Source: an uncultured Gemmatimonadota bacterium
Lineage (GTDB): Bacteria; Gemmatimonadota; Gemmatimonadetes; Gemmatimonadales; GWC2-71-9
Direction: 5' to 3'
Assembly (NCBI GenBank): GCA_913009915.1
Contig: CAJVYZ010000246.1
Location: 1-5,174 of the forward strand
Length of the DNA stretch: 5,174 nt
The notes under the pieces are model-generated. The model did no database searches and had not been told where the DNA came from. It was given only the letters and a program-made list of their open reading frames with translations. A program made the translations under genes and the position numbers. This document shows positions 1-5,146 of this stretch, in pieces. Numbering within the stretch: position 1 is the first letter of the stretch; every line of letters begins with the position of its first letter.

Positions 1-2
1 GG

Positions 3-995
3 GTGCAGCTCGAGTTGAAACGACGGGCCCGGTCGCTGGGCGGGACGCTGGAGGACAGGGGTCGGCAGGTACGGGCGGGGGTCTTCGGTGCCGGGGCGCT
101 CAGGATACAACGCGGCAGCGAGGAGGTGCGGGTCTACGTGCGGTTACCGGAGGAAGAGCGCAATACGCTGGGAGACATTCAGGCATATCGGATCATGACG
201 CCATCCGGGGCGGCCATTCCATTGGCGGAAGTGGCGCAGGTCACCTTCGGCACTGCACCAACCACCATTCGCCGGCTCGACGGGAGGCGGATCGTGACCA
301 TCACGGCGGACGTCGACCAGGCCGTCATCACCGGCCAGGAGGTCAACAGCGAATTGACCAACCGGATCCTTCCCGCCGTTCAGCAGCGCTACCCCGGCGT
401 ACGGTACACCTTTGGCGGGGAACAGCGGGAACAAACCGACGCCATCGGCGGCATCGCCATGGGGTTCCTGCTGGCAGCGTTGGTCATGTACGCCTTGCTG
501 GCGATCCCGTTCGGGTCCTATATCGAACCACTGATCATCATGACGTCGGTGCCCATGGGCTTCGTTGGCGCGGCCTTCGCCCACCTGGTGATGGGACTGG
601 ATCTGGGACTGCTCAGCATTTTCGGCATCGTGGGCGTGAGCGGCGTGGTGGTGAACGACTCGCTGGTGTTGATCGATTTCATCAACGAGCAGCACCGGGC
701 CGGCAAGCCGATGGCCGAAGCCATAGTATCCGCCGCCAGGACCCGATTTCGCCCCATCCTCCTGACGTCGCTCACCACGTTTCTAGGGGTATTCCCGCTC
801 ATCATCGAACGCAGCCTGCAGGCGCAATTCCTGGTGCCGATGGCGGCGAGCATCGGCTTCGGAGTCGTGTTCGCCACGGCCATCATCATGGTCCTGGTAC
901 CGGCCCTGACCATGCTGCAGGCTGACGTGGTAGCGTGGCGAGCGCGCCGGGCAACACCCTCCCGAACCAGCCTCGAGACCGTCTCGGGCCCATAG
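3..995 (+). CDS. RND-family efflux transporter permease subunit, C-terminal fragment
   Basis: This is the 3' part (330 codons) of a proton-driven inner-membrane efflux pump of the AcrB/HAE1-like RND superfamily, usually about 1,000-1,050 residues; the 5' two thirds lie outside the window, so the GTG at 3 is not a real start. Visible residues 1-140 match the end of the periplasmic part (docking and PC2 porter subdomains), including the typical stretch RIQRGSEEVRVYVRLPEEER (35-54) and PLAEVAQVTFGTAPTTIRR (73-91). Five hydrophobic segments follow at about 147-166, 174-195, 200-225, 250-267 and 279-303, matching TM8-TM12, then a short basic cytoplasmic tail. The TM10 signature is GVVVNDSLVLIDF (214-226); where AcrB has the relay lysine K940 this protein has Asn218, followed by Asp219. 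Family membership is clear; the substrate cannot be told. No adaptor or outer-membrane channel gene is seen downstream. Confidence 0.92.
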   Translation: MQLELKRRARSLGGTLEDRGRQVRAGVFGAGALRIQRGSEEVRVYVRLPEEERNTLGDIQAYRIMTPSGAAIPLAEVAQVTFGTAPTTIRRLDGRRIVTITADVDQAVITGQEVNSELTNRILPAVQQRYPGVRYTFGGEQREQTDAIGGIAMGFLLAALVMYALLAIPFGSYIEPLIIMTSVPMGFVGAAFAHLVMGLDLGLLSIFGIVGVSGVVVNDSLVLIDFINEQHRAGKPMAEAIVSAARTRFRPILLTSLTTFLGVFPLIIERSLQAQFLVPMAASIGFGVVFATAIIMVLVPALTMLQADVVAWRARRATPSRTSLETVSGP

Positions 996-1045
996 CCGGC
1001 AGGTCCAACTCAGATAGTTGGGTATCAGCCGTCATTGGGGCGGCA

Positions 1046-1072
1046 TAGGGGCATGGGACCCTGTGACCCCTA
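1046..1072. repeat. Inverted repeat in the gap after the RND gene
   Basis: TAGGGG (1046-1051) and CCCCTA (1067-1072) can pair across 15 bases that contain a further GGG-A-CCC. It lies about 50 bp after the RND stop. It could form a hairpin at the end of the RND transcript, but no T-run follows, so it is not a canonical intrinsic terminator. The rest of the 996-1161 gap shows no gene or convincing promoter. Confidence 0.3.
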
Positions 1073-1161
1073 GCCACCAGCGGCACCGGGATGCATGTTG
1101 TTGCACGGATCCGGCAAACGCCACAGCCGGGCTCGATGCCGTGCCGAGTGGGGGCGAGCAC

Positions 1162-1848
1162 ATGCCACTCCTGAAACAACTGCCACACCGGGGGGCCCAC
1201 GCTCCCCGTATACAGGTTCGCTCAGCGAGGCCGCAGGACTCAACTTTCCTGGCTCAGATCATCCTCCGGTCCGGGAGGTCTCATCTCGCCAAGGGATACT
1301 GGGACCTCGCGGTGGAGGACGATGGCTACGACCGTCTCGACCTCATCGAGATGCTCACGGTCCTGGACACCCGGTCGTCATGCCACTACTCAGGATTTCA
1401 CGTCGCCACGGTGAACGGGGTACTTGCCGGGGCCGCTGCGGGTTACGACCCTCTCGCCGAGGGGTTCCTGGAGGCGGGGCACGCGCTGGCCGAGGGGTTC
1501 GACTTTCTGGAATGGTCCGCCGACGAAGTCAGCGCCGCGTACGCCAGGTTGAAACCGTACACCACGTGCCTCCCCCGGTTTTCCCGTGGCGCCTGGGTGG
1601 TGGATTGGGTCGCCGTCAAGCCTACCTTCAGCGGCTTGGGTGTGGCCGGACGATTGCTGGCCGCGGTGGTTGGGACCGGACGGTCGAGAGGGTATCGGCT
1701 GGCCCAGGTGGCAACCTATGTCGACAACGAGGCTGCGATTGCGCTATACCGGCGGCTGGGATTTGCGGTGATCGAGGAATTGCGACACCCGGATTTCGAA
1801 CGTGCCCTCGGATCGCCGGGCATGATCAGGATGGGTCGTGATCTTTGA
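1162..1848 (+). CDS. GNAT-family N-acetyltransferase
   Basis: This is a predicted cytoplasmic acetyltransferase (228 aa) that would move an acetyl group from acetyl-CoA to an amine; the substrate is unknown. The N-terminal strand IQVRSARPQD (17-26) is the usual GNAT opening. The acetyl-CoA-binding motif A is at 147-166 (VDWVAVKPTFSGLGVAGRLL, a variant of the Q/RxxGxG/A loop). Motif B is at 187-203 (VDNEAAIALYRRLGFAV), the classic asparagine, tyrosine and LGF helix. Between them and the substrate half lies a long, mostly helical insert (about 97-140). The frame is open back to a TTG at 1018, but residues upstream of 1162 look non-conserved. The ATG at 1162 has a purine-rich GGGGGCGA ahead of it and precedes the first GNAT strand, so I prefer it; the GTG at 1141 is an alternative. 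It is separated by 166 bp from the RND gene and is probably transcribed independently. Confidence 0.85.
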   Translation: MPLLKQLPHRGAHAPRIQVRSARPQDSTFLAQIILRSGRSHLAKGYWDLAVEDDGYDRLDLIEMLTVLDTRSSCHYSGFHVATVNGVLAGAAAGYDPLAEGFLEAGHALAEGFDFLEWSADEVSAAYARLKPYTTCLPRFSRGAWVVDWVAVKPTFSGLGVAGRLLAAVVGTGRSRGYRLAQVATYVDNEAAIALYRRLGFAVIEELRHPDFERALGSPGMIRMGRDL

Positions 1849-2024
1849 GGCGGCCGGTTTCAATCTTGCCAACTCCCCGACCCCGCGCCGTGCCTCCTGA
1901 ACAACCGGGCGTCCGTCCACTCTTCTTTCAGGATGGTCGCGGAACTGCCCACCCACCCCTCGCGTTCCTGGCATCGGACACCATCGTCACCAGGGGATCC
2001 GACGGCGGTAGCCCGTAACACACT

Positions 2025-2032
2025 GGGGGGGG
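2025..2032 (+). repeat. G8 homopolymer just before the beta-barrel gene start
   Basis: Eight consecutive G residues end 5 bp before the preferred ATG at 2038. The run sits where a ribosome binding site is expected, but it is not a good anti-Shine-Dalgarno match. Such tracts are prone to slippage and to sequencing length errors. The rest of the 1849-2037 gap has no recognisable gene or promoter. Confidence 0.6.
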
Positions 2033-2037
2033 CCTCG

Positions 2038-2880
2038 ATGCGCGCTATCTCGCTGATACTGCCGGTATCCCTGGCGGTTACCACCACGGCCACCGCCCAG
2101 ATCGTGTGCCGCCCCGGTCCCGATTCCAACGAAGCCAACACCTTCGCCGCCTTGTCCGTCCCGCTGGCATTCGGACCGGCGGGTACCATCGGGGAGGATC
2201 CACCGGCTGGCTTCTGGGTCGGGTTCGAGGCAACCGTCCTCCCGAACATCGATTCCGCCACTACGGTACCTACCATCTGCCGTCCGGGAAAGGAAAGCGA
2301 GGACACCGATTTTCTCCCTGCCTTCGGCCGGCTTCGTGCCGGGGTACGGCTGTTGTCGTGGCTCGACCTCGAGGCCGGCTGGGTACCGCCCATCCGGGTC
2401 AACGGCGTCAAGGCCAATCTGCTGAGCCTGGCCCTGGGCGGCCGGGTATCCCTCGGGCCAGGGTCGCTGGCCATCCGGGGGCACGCCACCGTCGGGGAGA
2501 TCCTGGCGCCCATCACCTGCGACGAGGATGCGTTGGCCAACCCGGCCAGCGAGTGTTTCGGGGGCCAACTTTCCGAAGACAGCTACAAACCGAACATCTT
2601 CGGTGTCGACGGCACGTTTGCCTTTCCTGTGGGGAGCAAGTTCCGGCCCTACCTCGGCGCCGGGTACAACCGACTGCAGCCGCGCTTCCAGGTGAACTTC
2701 ACCAACCGAGTCGGGTTCACCGACAACCAGAAGGTCGAAGTGGATCTCAATCGCCTGGCGCTGTTTGGCGGAATCACCTGGCTGCCGAGCCGGCGACTGG
2801 GCATCACCGGCGAGGTGTACTCCCAGCCGGCAGATGCGGTGACGGTGCGAATCGTGGGGCGGCTGGGAATTGGCAATTAG
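2038..2880 (+). CDS. Secreted protein, probable outer-membrane beta-barrel
   Basis: This is a 280-residue exported protein of unknown function. The ATG at 2038 gives a clean Sec signal peptide (MRAISLILPVSLAVTTTATA, residues 1-20) with an ATA-Q cleavage site. An in-frame ATG at 1933 would add 35 polar residues before it, so it is rejected. The mature part alternates hydrophobic and polar residues with glycine and aromatic turns, as in small barrels: for example FWVGFEATVL (59-68), GRLRAGVRLLSWLDLEAGW (97-115), LALGGRVSLG (131-140), FRPYLGAGYNRLQPRFQVNF (202-221), ALFGGITWLP and LGITGEVYS. PYLGAGYN is typical of OmpW/OmpA-like or porin-like barrels. Four cysteines (24, 81, 161, 173) are present; two lie in near-identical contexts, IVCRPG and TICRPG. 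The protein ends in GIGN instead of the usual terminal aromatic, and this tail is encoded by a 7-bp repeat array. Barrel assignment is by pattern only; no specific family is recognised. Confidence 0.7.
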   Translation: MRAISLILPVSLAVTTTATAQIVCRPGPDSNEANTFAALSVPLAFGPAGTIGEDPPAGFWVGFEATVLPNIDSATTVPTICRPGKESEDTDFLPAFGRLRAGVRLLSWLDLEAGWVPPIRVNGVKANLLSLALGGRVSLGPGSLAIRGHATVGEILAPITCDEDALANPASECFGGQLSEDSYKPNIFGVDGTFAFPVGSKFRPYLGAGYNRLQPRFQVNFTNRVGFTDNQKVEVDLNRLALFGGITWLPSRRLGITGEVYSQPADAVTVRIVGRLGIGN

Positions 2881-2892
2881 CAATTGGCAACG
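2865..2892 (+). repeat. Degenerate 7-bp tandem array overlapping the barrel gene stop codon
   Basis: Four consecutive heptamers, GGGAATT, GGCAATT, AGCAATT and GGCAACG, run through the TAG stop at 2878-2880. The last four sense codons (Gly-Ile-Gly-Asn) and the stop are all within the array. Confidence 0.7.
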
Positions 2893-2942
2893 GCCGCACT
2901 CGTGAGGGCTGCTCCGATGGCACCTGCAACCGACCCGGACTG

Positions 2943-2984
2943 GGCCAACCGCTCCCCCCGGCGTCGTGTGACCGAGGGTTGGCC
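2943..2984. terminator. Inverted repeat between convergent genes, possible bidirectional terminator
   Basis: Perfect 8-bp arms GGCCAACC (2943-2950) and GGTTGGCC (2977-2984) are separated by a 26-base GC-rich loop. They lie in the gap between the stop of the barrel gene and the stop of the convergent thioredoxin-like gene, where a shared terminator would be expected. There is no T-tract on either strand and the loop is long, so the role is tentative. The rest of the 2881-3057 gap shows no gene. Confidence 0.35.
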
Positions 2985-3057
2985 GGCGGCGGCATGTTCA
3001 GCTACATCGGTGGTCATTGCACTCCCCAGCGACTCTGATTCAGCCGAAACGAGCGCG

Positions 3058-3345
3058 TCACGCAAGGGCGTCGAGGATTTCGTCAGCCGACGGTGCGCCG
3101 CTCGCCCGGCACGCCATAGCCGCTACCGATTCTGCGCCCGCCACGTCTTCGTCATCGACCAACACAGTTGGTGATCCATATTGCATCACGCGAGCCGGAG
3201 CGCCGGCATCCGTTTGGTTCCACTCACGCCATTCCGGCGTCAGGCCCTTGGCCGAGAGCGCCGCCCTGAGGTTGGCGCGGGCCGACTCGACATTGGGGCA
3301 TCCGGTGAAGTAGATGAGTTCTACAGAAGGGGAATGGGTATCCAT
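3058..3345 (-). CDS. Small thioredoxin-fold protein with a single active-site-type cysteine
   Basis: This is a 95-residue protein with thioredoxin-fold features. Strand VELIYFTGCPN (8-18) places a cysteine (Cys16) at the position of the thioredoxin active site, but the motif is G-C-P-N, not CxxC. A helix (19-33) follows, then a second strand (EWREWNQ), then GSPTVLVDD (57-65), whose Ser-Pro-Thr is the expected cis-proline loop. The C-terminal part holds a second cysteine (MACRASGAPS, Cys79) and a final helix. This arrangement recalls small thioredoxin-like proteins found near mercury and other metal-resistance genes, which are often left as hypothetical. The start is well supported: ATG at 3345 with GGAGG five bases upstream, and a MerR-type promoter about 25 bp further out. 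No signal peptide is seen, so it should be cytoplasmic. A role in metal or thiol handling is an inference from the fold and promoter; redox partner and substrate are unknown. Confidence 0.75.
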   Translation of the reverse strand: MDTHSPSVELIYFTGCPNVESARANLRAALSAKGLTPEWREWNQTDAGAPARVMQYGSPTVLVDDEDVAGAESVAAMACRASGAPSADEILDALA

Positions 3346-3350
3346 TGTCG

Positions 3351-3355
3351 CCTCC
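3351..3355 (-). promoter_or_regulatory. Ribosome binding site of the thioredoxin-like gene
   Basis: On the - strand this reads GGAGG, with five bases before the ATG at 3345. It fixes the start of the 95-residue protein. Confidence 0.8.
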
Positions 3356-3362
3356 GAGATGC

Positions 3363-3387
3363 TGACGTCTACTGTACGATAACGTCA
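3363..3387. repeat. Second inverted repeat overlapping the -10 region
   Basis: TGACGT (3363-3368) and ACGTCA (3382-3387) form perfect 6-bp arms around 13 bases, covering the -10 box and likely transcription start of the thioredoxin-like gene. A further dyad, TACTG (3370-3374) and CAGTA (3386-3390), shares part of it. Possible second operator; protein unknown. Confidence 0.35.
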
Positions 3388-3407
3388 GTACCACGGTACG
3401 GGGTCAA
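3376..3407 (-). promoter_or_regulatory. MerR-family-type promoter and operator of the thioredoxin-like gene
   Basis: Read on the - strand, the -35 box TTGACC (3402-3407) is followed directly by CCGTAC (3396-3401), CGTG, GTACTG (3386-3391), ACG and then a -10 region (TTATCG at 3377-3382 or TATCGT at 3376-3381). The spacer is therefore 19 or 20 bp, longer than the sigma-70 optimum of 17, and is filled by a dyad CCGTACC-GT-GGTACTG (six of seven pairs match). This is the layout of promoters activated by DNA distortion by MerR-family regulators; from memory, the classical mer operator has TTGACT, CCGTAC, four bases, GTACGG, then three bases to the -10. The expected start of transcription is near 3369, leaving a leader of about 25 bases. 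No MerR-family gene is present in the window, so the regulator must be elsewhere. Confidence 0.75.
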
Positions 3408-3434
3408 GAGTGGAGTGGGTGTGCGGTGTGCGGT
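3408..3434. repeat. Degenerate 7-bp tandem array abutting the MerR-type promoter
   Basis: GAGTGGA, GTGGGTG, TGCGGTG and TGCGGT(C) run in 7-bp register, including an exact tandem pair GTGCGGT at 3421-3427 and 3428-3434. The array starts immediately upstream of the -35 box of the thioredoxin-like gene. Confidence 0.5.
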
Positions 3435-3484
3435 CGGCTTCACTTGCTGGTTGTCAAGCAGGGGCCTTAGAAGGCAGGCAAGCG

Positions 3485-3533
3485 GCTAGTAGCTGGTGGC
3501 TGGTGGCTGGTGGCTGGTGGCTGGTGGCTAATG
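3485..3533. repeat. 7-bp tandem array downstream of the serine hydrolase gene
   Basis: Five perfect copies of GCTGGTG (3492-3526) are flanked by two degenerate copies, GCTAGTA (3485-3491) and GCTAATG (3527-3533), giving seven units over 49 bp. On the coding strand of the neighbouring hydrolase the unit reads AGCCACC. The array lies 12 bp beyond that gene's stop codon. Confidence 0.9.
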
Positions 3534-3545
3534 GCGACCGCGGGA

Positions 3546-4997
3546 CTAGTGGTTGTCGGACGTCTCCGTGCGGATAGCCTTTAACACTTCTCTCGTGAGA
3601 TCCCAGCGGTTGAAACCCTGGCGCCCGTAGTCCAGGCCGCGACGTACTATGACGAGGTCGTGCGTCGGGACGACGATGACATACTGCCCACGGTTTCCCG
3701 CAGTCGAATACGCGCTCTTGGGGACGTCGGTTCGTCCGTCTGGCACCAGCCACCATTGGCCGCCGTAGAAGTTGCCACGTTCGATGGTGGATGGCGCCGG
3801 TGTGCGCACGAAGTCGATCCACTCCTGAGAGAGGAGTCGCTCTCCGTTCCAGGTGCCACCGTGCAGGTACAACAACCCGAACCGTGCCAGATCGCGCGCG
3901 TTGGTGTACACCTGGCTACTGAAGATGAAGTCGCCGAATCGGTCCACGCTCACCAGTGTGTTGCGCATGCCGATGCGATCGAGTAGCGCCCGCCGCGGAA
4001 ATTCCAGATACGTCTGTCGGTCACCCAGGGCCAACTTCATGGCGTAGACGGCCAGCAACGCGTCGTAGTTCTCGTAGTCCCAACGGGTGCCCGGCTCGCG
4101 GACCAAGCCGCGATTACGCATGCCCTCGACCGAACTGGCCCCGGCCCAGTACGACAGGCCCGAACCGGTGGCGTATTCGAGTCCGGCGTTGTCCACAGGA
4201 TACAGGCCACTCGACATGTTCAACACGTGCCGGAGGGTAATGTCCGAGCGGGGGTCGCTCTCCGGCGACGAGACCTTCGGGAGAAAGTCGAATCCAAGGG
4301 GCTGGTCGAGCGCCAGGCGGCGGCGGTCGACGAGCATGCCTATCAGTGTCACCGCGATGCTCTTTGCCGTGGACCAGGTGCGGGTCCTCGTGGTGACATT
4401 GACTCCCGGAGCATAACGCTCATGGATGATGTCCCCGCCTTTGACGATCACCAGGCTGAGGGTCACTTGCTCCGGCGACTCGCGTTGAAAGGCCCAGTCG
4501 GAGGCTGCCTGAAGCGCGGCCGCATCCACGCCAGCCGGAAACGGCTCGTCTTCGGTCAGGTCGCCATCGGGCCAGGCAATCTCTGCGGGGTTTCCTGGTG
4601 GCGGCGCCATGTGAAGAATCGGCAAACCGCCCAAGGCCTCGAAAGTCTGGTCGGGCGCCATGATGACGCAGCCGAGCCCTTCGCGAAACGCGGCGCGCAT
4701 GGTAGGGACATGTTCAGGCGAGCCGACGGCAACCGTCTTCCGATGGCGATCGACGACATAATCGCCCCCATCGGGTGCGCCGATCGGGGACTGCAAAAAG
4801 GCGAGTTCCTGGGCGAATACCTGCTCGAGGGTTCGGTTCGACGTGAACAGACCGTTGCACATGAACATGGCCTGCTGACCACGGCGGATAATGTCTCGAT
4901 TGAAACGCCAGTAATCGTATGTCTCGTCTTGCTGGCTGCTGGCGGATGTAGGAAGAACGAGCGTGAGGCTGAAACACAGCACGATGAGTTGCTTCAA
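3546..4997 (-). CDS. Exported serine hydrolase, class C beta-lactamase-like (S12 family)
   Basis: This is a 483-residue predicted periplasmic or secreted serine hydrolase of the beta-lactamase/penicillin-binding/esterase (S12) superfamily. Order: a signal peptide (1 to about 21, hydrophobic core IVLCFSLTLVLP, likely cut near SASS-QQ); an N-terminal region (24-150) with CNGLFTSNRTLEQVF (47-61), resembling the extra N-terminal segment in many uncharacterised S12 hydrolases; then the catalytic domain. The nucleophile motif SxxK is Ser209-Thr-Ala-Lys212 in TWSTAKSIAVTLIGMLV. The second motif YxN is Tyr308-Glu-Asn310. The third motif, usually KTG or HxG, is replaced by TAGNRGQYVIVVP (432-444), as in esterase or amidohydrolase-like S12 members, so hydrolysis of an ester or amide is more likely than beta-lactam resistance. 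The start is TTG at 4997: GGAGGTG sits at 5002-5008 and only this start gives the complete signal peptide. It lies 200 bp upstream of the thioredoxin-like gene on the same strand. Confidence 0.92.
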   Translation of the reverse strand: MKQLIVLCFSLTLVLPTSASSQQDETYDYWRFNRDIIRRGQQAMFMCNGLFTSNRTLEQVFAQELAFLQSPIGAPDGGDYVVDRHRKTVAVGSPEHVPTMRAAFREGLGCVIMAPDQTFEALGGLPILHMAPPPGNPAEIAWPDGDLTEDEPFPAGVDAAALQAASDWAFQRESPEQVTLSLVIVKGGDIIHERYAPGVNVTTRTRTWSTAKSIAVTLIGMLVDRRRLALDQPLGFDFLPKVSSPESDPRSDITLRHVLNMSSGLYPVDNAGLEYATGSGLSYWAGASSVEGMRNRGLVREPGTRWDYENYDALLAVYAMKLALGDRQTYLEFPRRALLDRIGMRNTLVSVDRFGDFIFSSQVYTNARDLARFGLLYLHGGTWNGERLLSQEWIDFVRTPAPSTIERGNFYGGQWWLVPDGRTDVPKSAYSTAGNRGQYVIVVPTHDLVIVRRGLDYGRQGFNRWDLTREVLKAIRTETSDNH

Positions 4998-5001
4998 GAG
5001 G

Positions 5002-5008
5002 CACCTCC
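5002..5008 (-). promoter_or_regulatory. Strong ribosome binding site supporting a TTG start
   Basis: On the - strand this reads GGAGGTG, with the GGAGG core six bases before TTG at 4997-4995. There is no ATG that would keep the signal peptide, so the TTG start is accepted. The 70-odd genuine bases further upstream (5009-5080) hold only a short hairpin-capable CGGAT-TCG-ATCCG (5035-5047) and no clear promoter. Confidence 0.8.
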
Positions 5009-5080
5009 GCTAGCCCTCACGGCGAGGCGCCGCCCGGATTCGATCCGAAGCCACGAGCGCAGCGAGCGGCGAGGACTGAA

Positions 5081-5146
5081 AGATCGGAAGAGCACACGTC
5101 TGAACTCCAGTCACACTGATATATCTCGTATGCCGTCTCCTGCTTG
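5081..5146 (+). other. Illumina TruSeq index adapter (assembly contamination)
   Basis: From AGATCGGAAGAGCACACGTC onward this is the TruSeq index-read adapter. An 8-base insert ACTGATAT (5115-5122) matches the index position and, from memory, TruSeq index 25 (ACTGAT plus AT). The flow-cell-binding part follows (5123-5146), ending in CTGCTTG with one mismatch, C for T, at 5139. This is library sequence, not genome. Confidence 0.98.

Noticed and set aside
144..695. 183-residue - strand frame opposite the RND gene
   Set aside because: His/Asp-rich antisense shadow of transmembrane codons; the sense frame is unambiguous RND.
1018..1161. N-terminal extension of the acetyltransferase from TTG 1018
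   Set aside because: No ribosome binding site at 1018 and the added 48 residues are low-conservation-looking; ATG 1162 sits directly before the first GNAT strand.
1095..1841. 248-residue + strand frame overlapping the acetyltransferase
   Set aside because: Arg/Gly-rich composition of an off-frame reading; the GNAT motifs are in the other frame.
1987..2883. 298-residue - strand frame opposite the barrel gene
   Set aside because: Arg/Gly/Pro-rich without domains; the sense frame has a proper signal peptide and barrel pattern. A GC-rich shadow.
3452..3457. Perfect TTGACA -35 box on the - strand
   Set aside because: No -10-like sequence at 16-18 bp; probably chance. The MerR-type promoter downstream explains expression better.
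3485..3533. CRISPR array
   Set aside because: Seven-base units are directly adjacent without spacers; this is a simple tandem repeat.
5030..5052. tRNA T-arm-like sequence (TCGAATC on the - strand)
   Set aside because: No matching acceptor, D or anticodon arms and no CCA end nearby; a small GC hairpin only.
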